This document shows, piece after piece, positions 1-14,045 of a stretch of 56,384 nucleotides of DNA. A program made the position numbers and the translations under genes. The notes under the pieces were generated by a model that saw only the letters and a list, made by a program, of their open reading frames with translations, searched no databases and was not told the DNA's origin. Numbering within the stretch: position 1 is the first letter of the stretch; each line of letters starts with the position of its first letter. The DNA comes from Gryganskiella cystojenkinii (taxonomy: Eukaryota; Mortierellomycota; Mortierellomycetes; Mortierellales; Mortierellaceae): NCBI GenBank assembly GCA_015852425.1, contig JAAAIG010000032.1, positions 41,464 through 97,847 of the forward strand. Direction: 5' to 3'.

Positions 1-72
1 GGGGGGGCAAGCTATTACACGGTTTTCATATCAATTCTTGCTAACTGTGTTTTGCAATTTTGAATCCCCTAG

Positions 73-671
73 ATGCAAATGTCCCGACGACAAAGCAGTG
101 AGTTTCCCTACCCTTTTTTGTTACCTTTTGGTTGCTCATGTCGTGGTCTTCTAACAATGTGTTGCCATTCTTTCTCTCCAACTAACAGGTCTGTGGCAAG
201 CAATTCGATCCTGGGTGTAACTTTGATGGCGGCACTATTTTTGCTTGTGCCTCCAAAGGATCAACTCCTATCCCAGGCAAGAAATGCGGAGGACCGGAAT
301 TGTGTGACGCTACTTCAGGCGTCGGCCGTTGTCTTGGTGAATGCAAGTGCAAGAGTTACGAACTCGTAAGTGCCGTTCGATACACGATAGGATTCACGAG
401 CAGCTTTAAAAAAAAAGACTTGAGAAGGCAGGATGCAGTGCTGTTGATTATATATTTATTTTTAATTTTTTATGTATAATACCCTTCCTTACCTCTCTTT
501 CATTTCCAGGCATGCGGCGCAGCTTTCCCTGCCAGCTGTAATTTTCAACCGGGTTCATTGTACTCTTGTGATTACGCAGGGGCCGATCCTGTTCGCCCCC
601 AGACATGCAAGGTTCCCTGCAACCCCCAAAATGGTCCAGACAGATGCGGCGTGTCCGTAATGTCTGTTTAA
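73..671 (+). CDS. Cys-rich repeat protein, 3' end (5' truncated)
   Basis: Three exons are visible: 73-97, 189-365 and 510-671 (TAA). Introns begin GTGAGT and GTAAGT and end in AG. The joined frame has a repeated cysteine module: CKCPDDKAVCG..F..GCNF is followed by CKCKSYELACG..F..SCNF, each continuing to a later Cys. Both introns fall at the same place in the module, two residues or fewer before the CG pair and between codons, so the repeat unit and the exon coincide. Such Cys-dense modules normally mean a secreted, disulfide-bonded protein. The signal peptide and earlier repeats lie left of the window, and 1-72 is the end of another intron. I do not recognise the family. A further intron at GTAATG (657) could extend the protein, but the stop at 669-671 is followed by AATAAA near 724, which supports an end here. 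Confidence 0.6.
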
Positions 672-824
672 TATCAAGATTTTTCTTTTCAATTCGGGGT
701 CTGTACTCAGTCCGGATTGAAGAAATAAAACTGTTCAAGCATTTCTTTGTAACTACAATGGAATAAGCATAAGAAACATGGAAGAGGAGGGGCTGGATAA
801 AAAATGTTTTATTGTGAAGGGGTA

Positions 825-2637
825 TCAGAGGGGTTTGGCCTGTTCCATCTTTCTCCTCAACTGCCGTTCCGCTTTCCACATCGCCCCATCTAAAAGACTG
901 AAGACTGTAAAGATGCCTCCGACGATAGCACAGACGGCGGTCAAGAATGAGGCGAAAGATCTTCGTTCCTCTCGTTGGATGACTACCATGGGCGAGATAT
1001 CGAAATTGAAGAAAACTCCTGAGATCCACAAAAAAAAAATAATGGCATATTGAAAGGAGCGAGCGAGCGGGTCAAATTATGTCAGTTCAAACCCACCGAT
1101 GTAAAGCTACGGCTACGGCAGATGTTATCACGCGCATTTTTAACAGATATGAAGTATGAGGCTGGTCTTACCGGGCAATCCATTTGGGGGCCGGATATTT
1201 CCTCTGGCGTCCTTGTACTTAAGGTTTCGATTGAACTGAGTAACCGAGTACTGGTTCGTGAAGATGGGCGCTTTGCTCAATGGGTAATACCGAGTTCCGA
1301 CGACCTTGAGATAGTATTGAAACATATAGAGTTCCTCCAGCTCCTTCTTTTCCATCTGAACTTTTTGACCGTCCAAAGGGTTCGTCCCTTGACCCGTGGG
1401 GACTTTTTCACCAAAGTTGAGATGATGGACCTCGTGAGAAAAATCGAGGCCTTGTTCCAGGTATTGGATAATGTCGTGTACGTGTTTTAACCCGCGCTGA
1501 AAGGATTTTCCGGGTGCGACATGGAAATTACCTGCGACTTTGTTGACCTTGACGTGTCCCTGGATCCGACATCCTTGATTTGCCTGTTCTTTGATCTTTT
1601 GCATGTATCCTTCTCGTACGCACTAAAACGTGCCATCATGACCACGATAGACAATAAGGGAGAGACAGGTGAGAGTGCGTATCTTTTTTTTTTTTGGACG
1701 GATATAAAACGCAACGATCACAACTCATCTATACCTGCTCAATCTGTTCGGGCTTGTTGAAGGACCATCCTGAGCGACCGTAGGCTTGTCGGACTTCCTC
1801 GCAGGTATTACAACAACCGCTCGCAGGAGGTTGAGCGCCACCGCATTTGCCGCAATAGTCCTTTTCGACTTGCTGTGGGTTCGCTCCGCCATCGCCCAAT
1901 TCTAGATGAAAAATAGAAAAAATGTAGTTATCAGAGAGAGAGAGTATATCGAAGATGACATTCATTTTTCCTCGGCAACACAGGCTGGTATAAAGAGCTA
2001 CCGGTGGTTCTCTCGCTCTGGAGCTCGGTACCATCAGGTGCGAGTTGGATTTTGTAGATGGAATGCTCAATGTCATTTTGATGTACTCCTGCCACGTCCA
2101 TGACATCCAGCGTCAGGACTAATTGCGTAAAATAAACGTAATAATAGAGTTTAGTTGAACAGCAAAGGACTGTACGCGTCATGGCGGTCGCTCCCCGTCA
2201 TTGCTATGTTCACTATGTATTAGGTTACCATAACATGGGATCTTGCGGAACGTTATATCCAATTCAATCTGCATCCTCTCCATACGGCCAGTGTCTACTG
2301 CCAACGAGGACTCGATATGGACAGATCGGTAGTCAAAGAATTCGCTCAGAAGCAGGATTACAATGATCATGGCGCACGCGATCGTGACTTAGTTGGAAGG
2401 AAGATAGGGATCCCGGCGTCAGGTTTGTGAGGTTGGTTAACTGTATGTTCTGGAGATTCATGAATGAGATAACCCGCGTTGTATGCTGTTTTCCGGTAGT
2501 CGCTGTTTGCTTTTTTTTTTACCTGCAGCCCCAGTCGAGGTCTTGACCCTAAAGTCGTCAAGTGTTTTCGCATAAGCATCAAACTGCTTGAGTTTTGTGA
2601 ACGGTGTTTCTTTCTCTACGCGCCTCCGTTGATGCAT
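825..2637 (-). CDS. ERV46: ERV46/ERGIC3-type ER-Golgi cargo receptor
   Basis: Six exons on the minus strand: 2637-2523, 2387-2229, 2118-2002, 1901-1735, 1622-1172 and 1018-825. Together they give 400 residues, the usual Erv46 size. Erv46 pairs with Erv41 in COPII/COPI vesicles and returns ER residents from the Golgi. Visible family marks are KLKQFDAYAKTLDDFRVKT at the N-terminus, a membrane segment ending in LLLSEFFDYRSVH, LTLDVMDVAG, the cysteine cluster CGKC...CCNTCEEVRQAYGR, and NKVAGNFHVAPGKSFQ. The second membrane segment near the C-terminus contains FLTAVCAIVGGIFTVF. The two segments flank a large lumenal domain. The start is the first ATG in frame with the conserved N-terminus. The C-terminus ends in AKPL, with no classic KKXX retrieval signal. 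A poly(A) signal (AATAAA, complement near 808-813) converges on the tail of the preceding gene. Confidence 0.93.
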
Positions 2638-3397
2638 TTCTGAATGGAAGTGAATTAAAAAAAGAAGGGATTGAGAAATGAGAGAATGTAGTCCCGCAAA
2701 AGACGAAACGCGCAATCTGAAAGGAGGCAGGGGAATAAAAAGAAGGGTCCCCAATGGTCCGAGCGTGACAAGTAACGCACTGGCCAACATCTGCTTTTTT
2801 TCCCAACCGGAATCACACCAAAGTTTTATTTCCGACAACCCCAGGGACATTGGAAGAGTCGTAGATGTCAGCTGGACTGAAGCCTGCTCATGTCATTTGG
2901 TCGTTTGACTAGCGGGAGCGAGCGGGGTGGCCTTGTTACTTTGCTCACCAGCAAAAGAAAAAGGTAGACTGTTACCCTCTCACTTTGGTGTCCTCTTTCT
3001 TTCTTTTTTCGAGCAGACATCTGGCTTTTTTTTTAATTACTGGAAAGAACGAACAGTTTTCCTTTCCCTTGCTGCTTCAGACAAGGTCCAGATCCTAGTC
3101 TTTATGACTTGGAGTCCCAATCCCTTTGGGCTAGTAAGCAAGGCATCGACTCATGCCTGTTCCCGGAACGCCAAAAAATAATAAAAAAAAAAGCAAACTT
3201 TCTTTTTCTTTTTCTTTTTCTTTTTCTGGACAGGTGCTGCATTCTTTCTCTCTCTCTCTCTCTCTCTCCTCATCGTTTCTCTTTCCCGTCCACATCACCG
3301 CTTTCAATTATTCACCTCTCCACTCCACTTCACTCCTCCTCCTCCTCCTTCCATCCCCTCTCTCCTTTTGGTCAGCCCTCGATCCAAAAGAGAATTA
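2638..3397. other. Divergent intergenic region with pyrimidine-rich leader
   Basis: This stretch separates the start of ERV46 (-) from the start of the transporter (+) and so should hold both promoters. No gene is seen. On the plus strand it contains (TTTTC)n at about 3201-3229, a (TC)n run at about 3247-3269, then C/T-rich sequence up to the ATG. Such tracts are common just upstream of fungal transcription starts. Confidence 0.5.
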
Positions 3398-5713
3398 ATG
3401 GCTAAATCGTACGGAACCATGAACGATGCTCTGCCCACTTCCGCCTCAACCACCACCATCGGCGGCGGAAGTAGTATCACCAGGTCCGCAAGTCCACTGG
3501 CTGCTGCACCAGGCATCAAAAAGCATCTCTCGCCTTCATCTCGTCATCATGATCACGACAACGAAGAACGCCATTCATCCGACCAGTCGCCTCTCCTGAA
3601 CAATGGACCTCATCATAATCAGGATATCGGTCATGGCAAAGAAGTCGGACCTTCTGCTGGATTCTGGAGCTGTGTAGGTTCCACCTTTGTTGCTTCCTTC
3701 TTTTCCAGGGACAACGGGCCTTTCAGGTTTCGTATCCTCTCTGTCCTCTTTACGATAGTTCTCGCTCCACCAAGGGACACAGACTCTCTCAAAGAGATGC
3801 AAATGGTTTTCCCGTTGTGTTTGTTTTTTTGTATTCTAGCAGCTGCGCCTAATGAACCGTTTTGGACTTGAAAATGTGTGGATCTTTGTCCGCAGACTGG
3901 GCCACATCCTGTTTTCCAACTCCTAAAATTAACGACCTGTCTCCTCTTCGTCTCCCGTTTGCTCCAAAACAAACAAAAACACACCGCCCTTTGTGGACGT
4001 TTGACCCTGTTTTTTGAATCAACGACTAATATGGGTACCTTTCTTTTTGACATTCTCATTTTTACTGCTTCTCCTTTATAGACAATTAACCTGGCCAACA
4101 CAATTCTGGGCACGGGAATGCTTGCGATGGTATGGACGGGCTCAAAGAAAAATCTGACCGGAGGAACACATGAAAGAATATTATGCCCCTGACTACAACC
4201 CACTGACTACAACCCACTGACCCCCGCCAAAACAACATATTCTATATCTGCTCCTCATATAGCCAGGAGCACTGGCGACCGTCGGATTGTTGTTGGGCAG
4301 TTTCATGATTGTCTTTTCCGCATGTGCCTCGGGACTCGGACTCTACTTTTTGACGAGGAGCGCCAGCAAGACCCATGGTCGTTCCGCCTCCTTTTTCGCC
4401 TGCTCGAAACTGACTTACCCCTCGGCCGCTGTGTGGTTCGATCTTGCTATCGCAATCAAGTGTTTTGGTGTCGGTATTTCTTATTTGATCATTATCGGTG
4501 ACCTGATGCCGGGTGTGGTTCGATCTCTAGGCATGGTCGCGTTCATCGCTGCAGGAGGTGATGGTTCGGGTGAGATGGATCCAGCCTTGTGGTTTCTGGT
4601 CGACCGCCGATTCTGGATCACGTTATTCATGGGCATCATTGGACCCTTGTCGTTCTTGAAAAAATTGGACTCGCTCAAAGCCACGAGTGCGTTGGCCCTG
4701 ACCGCGGTCGTGTATTTGGTCTTTATTGTCGTTTTTTACTATGTGAACCCGACTCAGCCCTTGCCACCAAGGGAGGAAATCAAGTTGGTGCATTTCAGTT
4801 CTCAGTTCCTGACGACCCTGCCAATTTTTGTCTTTGCCTTTACTTGTCACCAAAATGTGGGTGTTCTCTTTTTTTCAGAGTCTACTTTGATTTTTTCTTT
4901 TTTCTTTTTCTTTGTGGCATTCGCTAACTCTCTTAACGATATGTTCTCTTCCCATAGATCTTCTCCGTCTACAATGAACTCACGGACAATGGACAGAGCA
5001 TGTTGAACAGGATTATTTCAACCGCGATCGGATCCGCTGTTGCAGTCTACCACATTGTTGCAGTGCTCGGATACCTGACTTTTGGAAACAGCGTGGGCAG
5101 CAATATTATTCAGATGTACAACGATTCCATGATTGTCACCGTCGGCCGTATCGCAATCGTCATTCTGGTCATGTTCTCGTTCCCATTGCAATGCCATCCT
5201 TGCAGAGCCTGTCTCGACAAGGTCTTGATTGCTGTTGGTCAATTCTGGGACTCGACTCGGTTCAGCAAGGCGTCGCGGGAATACAACGCCATCATCTCTG
5301 GTACTGCTGCTGCTCCTAGTGCTCGAGACGATGCGGATACCCATCCTCACACTCCAAGCTCCGTTACCTTGGCCGGGAACCCTCAGGAGGACGAGGAGGA
5401 CGATGTCGATCATGGTGACCATGGTGGCGCGACGATCCCCGAGTTCAAGTTTATAGTTATGACCATGTGTATTCTCATTGGATCCTATATCATTGCCATC
5501 ACAGTCTCGGAACTCGAACTTGTCCTATCTTTCGTCGGTTCTACAGGTTCGACCGCCATCTCGTTCATCTTGCCCGGTTGCTTCTATTACAAGCTTCATG
5601 CGAACGATCCTTGGACCGGTCGCAAGATCCTCTCAGTCCTATTGGCCGCCTACGGTTGCATGGTCATGATCATTTGCTTATCCGCCAACATTCGTCGTGT
5701 CATCAACTCATAA
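3398..5713 (+). CDS. Vacuolar-type amino-acid transporter (Avt/SLC38, AAAP family)
   Basis: Four exons (3398-3673, 4082-4129, 4263-4856, 4958-5713) give 557 residues. The N-terminal ~85 residues are hydrophilic and His/Ser-rich, as in vacuolar Avt proteins. The transport domain then starts with NLANTILGTGMLAMPGALA, the family's first membrane helix. About ten more hydrophobic segments follow, along with TCHQNIFSVYNEL, a typical SLC38 loop. An acidic loop at about 5380-5440 (DEEDDVDHGDHGG) splits the late helices. Family members export or import neutral amino acids across the vacuole or plasma membrane with protons or Na+; the substrate cannot be told. Intron 1 (about 408 nt) uses a GTAGGT donor inside what would otherwise read on as SCVGST. 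I chose it because it alone joins the conserved helix in frame. Intron 2 contains a short tandem repeat. Confidence 0.85.
4191..4221. repeat. Short tandem repeat in transporter intron 2
   Basis: The unit CTGACTACAACCCA occurs twice in direct succession, followed by a partial third copy (CTGACC), just before the branch-point region of the 133-nt intron. No function is implied. Confidence 0.7.
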
Positions 5714-6430
5714 TTATGATATAAAAATGCTCCTCGTTCGTAGATATTGTCCAAACAGCTCGATAGAAAACAATGATACGCTATTCGTCGTGACCAATCC
5801 TTTCATCTCTTCCTCTGACAAAAAAAAAAAAAATAAGCAGTAATTTTTGTTGAAATTTATTTGTTTTCTAAAGGATTGTTGGATTTTTTGTGATTGAAGT
5901 TTGCAAAGAGTGGAGGAGGATGCATTATTCTTGGGGTTGTTGTTCTTCTCTCTTCCTTCGAGGTATGCAAATGCTTTGAGGGAGAATGCAAAAGAAAAAA
6001 AGGTGATAAAGATATGCAAAAAGGATAAAAAAAAAAAAACTGAATAATATGGTACAAACACAAAAAAAAATCTCTATATGGGGGAGCAAAGAGGCAAGAG
6101 AAACGAAAACAAAAAAATTATGGGCAAAGAGAATAGAAAGTAAAGGGAAAAAAAGCTACAAATACAGGAGAGGTGAGTTGAGATGGGAAAAGGTATGAGA
6201 GTACCTTACCCTTTTCAAATGCTGTGCGGTGAACATCGGTCATGACCCCAAAAGTAGGTTCAAGTGATAATAGGAAAATGAATAGAAATGGGGGTATAAC
6301 AAATGTACAAATGTGCCAGCATCCTGCATTCATAACGAGATAATGATAAGAAAATAAAAAAGAAAAGGAAGATATGTCGGTTGGACGAGATCACGGTATG
6401 TTTCGTCAGTAGGCATTATTAGCCTCGGAA
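5714..6430. other. Convergent intergenic region, A-rich
   Basis: Lies between the 3' ends of the transporter (+) and the DDX3 helicase (-). It has many A runs (5820-5833, 6027-6041, 6062-6070) and AATAAA-like words. It should hold both 3' UTRs. The open frames here are low-complexity and I see no gene. Confidence 0.5.
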
Positions 6431-8901
<2,471 letters not shown>

Positions 8902-9129
8902 TGATAAAAAGAGAGGTTTGGGAAAGATGAGGAGGAGAGGATGGGTGAAAGAAAGGAAAGGAAAAGAAGAGAAAAGATCTTTTTTAAACACTTTGTTGAC
9001 CTGTGCGCTGTGCTGGCAAAAGGGCGCACTCTCGCTGCGGCAAAAAAATGTCTTATCTCGCAATGTGTTGTTGTGCGATGATAATAAATACAGTGATATC
9101 ATTGCGATACTTTGTCACGTGTAATCTAC

Positions 9130-9166
9130 CGAAATAGGCTTCAAAGCCCTGCTGTTCATGCGCCAT
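9130..9166 (-). other. Possible alternative first coding exon of DED1
   Basis: On the minus strand an ATG at 9166 opens a 37-nt frame, MAHEQQGFEAYF plus one base, ending at a G|GTAGAT donor. Its phase (1) is the same as that of the annotated first exon (8901-8859, ending G|GTATGC). Both could therefore join the exon at 8550 in frame. The two N-termini are similar in kind: M-A/S-H, then polar Q/N-rich residues, then an aromatic before the junction. This is inference from splice signals only, and the exon could be chance. Confidence 0.3.
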
Positions 9167-9865
9167 GGTGCTCTCACCTAAAGAGCAGAGAGTGGAGATA
9201 TGAACAGAAATAACATAAAAAAGAGCAATCAACAGAGGAGAGAGCATGCTTGTAATTAAACACGGCAGTAATGGCCCACGACGGGCTTAATTGACTGCCT
9301 GCAGGCTGTATTTTTGCTGACTGACTGACCTGACACTGACCTGTTTGTTGGCAACTGCCCCATGGTGTGTTTGTTGGCATTGGGTTTCCTTCCCTTTCCC
9401 TTTTGGCTCTCGTTCCACTTTTTTTTTCCTTTTTTTTCCCGCTCGCTCTTCCTCACCCTTCCGTTCTTCCCACTAACCTTCTCGTTTACCATCGAACACC
9501 ATTCTCCACCCGTCCACTTCTTCCCTCTGCCACGCGCTTGTTATCTTTTTTTTTTACCCACCCTTTTTGTCTCTGAACACCTTTTCGACTTTACTTCCCT
9601 CAAATGACCAAAGACATGGTTCTCCCTCTCCCTCTACCATCGCATTTCTGAATTCTCTCTTTTCCTGCCCTTTCGCTGTTTCTAACATTCATTCCCACCC
9701 TCTTCACACTCACTCTTACTCCTTATAAAAAAAGAGATCTTGAAACGCGTCCAATATATACCCTGACACCCCCATACTTCCCGGCAAAATATATAATACC
9801 CACTCCAGTCACCCTTCTCAACTTTCTTGACGGTTGAACTTTTGAAAAAAGAGGAGGCCATCCCT

Positions 9866-9916
9866 ATGCTTTCATCTCCTACACGCCTGAGCCTAGACCG
9901 GCAACAATCCTACGAG
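9866..9916 (+). other. Possible short first exon of unknown transcript
   Basis: An ATG follows TATA-like sequence and a pyrimidine-rich leader. It opens 17 codons (MLSSPTRLSLDRQQSYE) ending at a GTAGGT donor in phase 0. It cannot splice directly to the coiled-coil gene exon at 10973, because the phase would give an early stop. A partner exon might lie near the N gap. Weak. Confidence 0.2.
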
Positions 9917-10545
9917 GTAGGTGTTCTTTATGACTCTTTTTGTTCAAAAAGAAGAAAAAAGAGGACTCGGAGGAAGAACAGAAGAGTCAATTGGGAAATC
10001 AAGGGATCTGGGGCCAGGAAGCAACACCACAGTAAGGAGGGAGGGAGGATTGAAGGATGTTCACAACCGTGCAGAAATAATAATCGGCTGTTACAAACTC
10101 AAGGAGGGCTTGCAGGGCAACACCGAAGAGAGAACGGAGAGAGGAGTCGGACGAGTATTACTTTGCACGTAAACGAAGTCAGAAATGAGATTGCCTAGAG
10201 CAAGCAGAGTTACGACCAACGAAAGAAGGGAACCCAACTCCTCATCCTCTTCACTCGCCCACGCCCAGGGGCGGCAAAAACATGAGATTGACGAATCGCG
10301 ACCCTGCTTCTGTCTCTGGGGTTTGCGTGCCAACGAAAGGGTCCGGGTGGATTCGCTATCCCTCCGGTCTGCGTGTCTGTGTGTGTTTTGTGTGCTGTTG
10401 CTGCTGTTCCTCTGCCTGTCTCTTCGAGGACACGACTTGGCCAACCTTGGTGCGTCTTTTAGGGAGTCCCCTTTATTTTTGAGCATGACCTCGACTACTG
10501 CCCTTATTTTCTGATTGCCGAACAGACCCCCACATCTGACTCCAC

Positions 10546-10555
10546 NNNNNNNNNN
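10546..10555. other. Assembly gap (10 N)
   Basis: Ten undetermined bases. Their round number suggests a scaffold join of unknown true size, not ten ambiguous calls. Confidence 0.95.
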
Positions 10556-10797
10556 CCTTTGTCGTCCAATCCCCCACAAAAAAGAAAAGATGGAACCCTG
10601 AGTGACACAAAACAGGGCATGGGCGGATGAAAACTGGAATCTGAGGATACGACACGACAAAAATCAGGCTGTTGTTGCAGATTGTTGACACTATTTTTTT
10701 TTTCCTGTTTTGTTATCGTGAATAGAACACGACTCCATGCCCACCTTATAATCTTTCACAAGAAGACGTTCTCTCTGCACAAAAATCAGCCGCCATT

Positions 10798-13642
10798 ATG
10801 GGTAAGAAAAGAAAGCAAGACGTTTAAATGGGAAGGGACGATTTCGACTCTTTGGTGATCGTACCCTTCTGACTCTCTCTCCCTTTTTACGTATGATCGG
10901 ATCTCGTTGCATGCACCTAATTTCATTTTTATTTTTCGTTGTCTTTTCACTGTCCTCACCATGTTATTTTAGCACCACTGCCCTCATCAATACCACCAGC
11001 AGTAACAGAGGAAGACGAGGTCTGGGCTGAATTATACAGGATCCAGGACCCGCAGACTCTCAAGGAAAAGTTTTACGAACAACATCAACATATGCGAGCC
11101 CAACTCGACCTCGCCGGTCGCTTTGGATTAAGTTTACAGCAGGATGTGGAACAACTTCAAGATGCTCAAGTGCACTCTTACGCACAGGTACATGATGCAA
11201 CAAGGGGAAAAAAAATGGAAAGTAGCAAAAAAGAGAGGCGCAAAGCATGGTGATCCCTTATGCGCGACAGCCGCATACTCACAAACGAATGTGGTTTTGT
11301 TTTTATTTAAAATATTAACTACCTAGATTCAATCACTACAAGGTGAGAATACCTTCCTCAAGAACCGAGCCAGTCATGCCATGGATCTCTCCTCCCAACT
11401 CTCAGGATCCGAACACGAGGTCCAGACCCTCACCACGCATAACGAATCCCTTCAACGAGAATTAGATGGATGTCGCAAAGACTTGAAATCCTTCCGACGC
11501 GAACTCGACAGTCTAGTCGACCAAATGACCGACATGGGCACCGAAGTCTTGGATGCAAAGACCAAGGTTTCGGTTTATTCCCGTCGTCTGACTGAGGTCG
11601 AGCAGGAACTGAACGCGACCAAGGAACTGAACGTCGATCTGCAAGTCCAGTTACAGAATGCGTTTGACAAACAGAAGCAGTCTCAGTCGAGTACCGCGCA
11701 GGTAGTCAAGAACATCCAGTCGGATCTCGGAAAGGTCCTATCAGACAGTGGAACGATTCGCTCCACACTAGAAGAACTAGAGAACCGACAGGTGAAATGC
11801 GAGGACAAGGTCGTGGAGATGATCACCAACACCAAAGAATACGCTCAGCTGTTGGAGGAGGCTCAGGAGACGATTCAGACACTGAGGACCGAGTCCGATA
11901 TGGAGGGACGTGGTTGGCAACATTCACCAACGTCGGCCAATTGGAGCTACCAAGCCAGGAAGAGCTCTGGGCAATTGTCGACCCTCAGTTTGGAGGGAGA
12001 CCGCCAAGAATTTAGTCTGCATGAATTGGACCCAATGGTTGGATGGGATCGCGATCACGACATTGGCGGAAATTCGAGCGGAGGCACACAATCCCTCGGA
12101 ATGGAGTTGGGTCTGGGCATGTCGGACAGCGCCGATGAATGGGACCGCAGTCAGAACACGCTAGAAACTCAGCCGAAGGATAGCGCCATTTCGTCGCCGC
12201 CATCGACTCCGGTCTCGTACTTATGCTCGGCTGCACATTCCAAGCATCTCACACCTGCGACTTCTCCCCTCGCACCTTCAGTTCTTCGAAATGGCAAAGG
12301 ACCGGAACCGATCCTTCGACCACCCCCACAGCAACAACAGCCTCAACAACAACCACCGCCAGTGCAGAAGCAACAACAACCGACACCACCAATGATCCAT
12401 GTACCCCGTAAACTCTCAGCTGCATCTGTGTCGTTGACTAGCGAACTTCAGCAACGACTCGAGGAGCACAACATTCTTCAGACGGTTTTGGCCTCACCTT
12501 TGTCGACTGCAACTGGATCATCTCGCCCGCCTTGGAACCCGAGCGTCGCACTTGAGAATATCCTTCCAACACCCGTGCTTCATCAACAACAATACAATCA
12601 ACGATCAAGAAGCAACAGCCGAGCTGCCAGTGTTTCCTCTAGGAGTAGCTCTCGATCACTGAGTCGAGCCAATTTACTTCAAATAGCATCCCCTTCGTCC
12701 TCGTCCTTCAGGAATGGTTCCTCTTCTTCCTCGACTTCTTCCGTGACACAGCAGCTTCTTCAACAGCAACAACACCATCTTCAAACGCATGGAATGATGC
12801 CCTCACCTCAGACTTCGCCTCACTCAATGGCGAATTCGTCGTCTTTGATGGATGCTATCGCAGCTCAGCAAGGTCGTCCGCTTCATACCTCCCACTCCAA
12901 CAACGCTGTCCACAACAAGCAATCCGGCAGGAGCAATGGCTCTCGGCCCCGGAGTCGAACCACAGCGACCACGGTGGAACGTAATCCCAACCCAGGACTC
13001 AAGTCTCTTCTGACGAACAGTATCAGCTCATCGGATCTTTCGGACGTGATCACAAAGACCAAGACCAACAGAGCACAAGGCAACTCCTCACCTACACCCA
13101 ACCGATCTTCGACGGCGCGAGCCTCTTCTTCCTCTTCGGCAAACTATCAGAGCGCCACCAATAGTTCGGTCAACCGTGCTCGTGGCGGCAGTATGGCCAG
13201 CCACAGAGGTAGCGGTAGCAATAGTCCTGTAACAGCCGTAGACAAGACCAAGACTGTTCAACGCTCGAGAACCTCCTCTACCACCAGCTTGAGTACCCAA
13301 CAGCAACAACAACCTCGTCGATCAACACCTAAAACCAAAGTAGCGCCGGGCTCGCCTTCACCTTCACCTTCACCAATGCGAGGTGGTGGTGGAGGACCGA
13401 CCAAGGAAACAGGCAATGTTGTCAAGGGAGATGTTCCAGCGAAACCCACGTCACTCTTATCTCCTTCCTTGTCACCGAATCCTAATCTCAAAGGCATTAC
13501 GGACATGCCTTCGTCCTCACATTTAGCCCAGGAAGGCGGGGTCGCTGCACAGCCCAAGGAGGAGAATGATCATCTGCAAGAGTGTGACCTAGGAATTGGC
13601 TCGACAATAGTTCAACAGCTTCAGGTTGAGGCGACTCTGTGA
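10798..13642 (+). CDS. Coiled-coil protein with CC1-box-like motif, candidate dynein adaptor
   Basis: Three exons (10798-10801, 10973-11187, 11327-13642) give 844 residues. The first coding exon is only ATGG, and splicing gives MAPLPSSIPP. Residues ~30-240 are strongly heptad-like (ELDGCRKDLKSFRRELD, VEQELNATKELNVDLQVQLQ). Before that, residues 45-60 read QLDLAGRFGLSLQQDV. This resembles the CC1 box (AAxxGxxLL) with which BICD and Spindly coiled coils bind dynein light intermediate chain. The rest is low-complexity: Gln/Pro runs, an SRSNSRAASVSSRSSSRS block and Ser/Thr-rich sequence to the end. I do not recognise a named orthologue. The adaptor idea is inference from one motif and the architecture; a generic coiled-coil scaffold is the alternative. 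Confidence 0.75.
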
Positions 13643-14045
13643 AGGGCAGATAGAGCAAACTCTTTTTTTGTGCATGCTTTTTTGTGCACGCCTCATTTTT
13701 GATATCCTCTCCGCTGTGCTTAAGTAACAGTTACACCCATATGATACCTTTCTTCATCCACCCTCCAATGTACTTTTATTCTGTCTCCCTCCTTTTATAC
13801 CCCATTTTGAATCCATAATAACAGTTTCTTTCTTACTAGATGGGTAAAGAAATATATTGTTCAATTACAGGGCGAGGTAATAGATAAAGGCTGCCAAGAT
13901 ACGTGGTAGATATGATGGGAAATCACAAACTAGATAAAAGGGTGGCGGGAAAGCTCAAAAGACTTTGGAAATTGATGTACAAAAAGAAGCTAAACTTCTC
14001 TGGTTCAAAGAGACCAACGACACGGCTGGGTCACTTGTAATTTTT
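13643..14045. other. Convergent intergenic region
   Basis: Lies between the 3' ends of the coiled-coil gene (+) and the P-type ATPase (-). Pyrimidine-rich, with several T runs. No gene seen. Confidence 0.5.

Larger units (their letters stand above)
9167..10797. other. Long gene-poor intergenic region with assembly gap
   Basis: This stretch separates divergent DED1 and the coiled-coil gene. It is C/T-rich on the plus strand from about 9385 to 9720. TATA-like words (CTTATAAAAAAAG near 9722, AATATATACC near 9752) precede a short possible exon at 9866, and TTATAATC lies at 10745. Ten N at 10546-10555 interrupt it, so anything spanning the gap cannot be read. Confidence 0.5.

Noticed and set aside
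10091..10691. Open frames on both strands across the N gap
   Set aside because: They depend on the undetermined bases and have no family resemblance.
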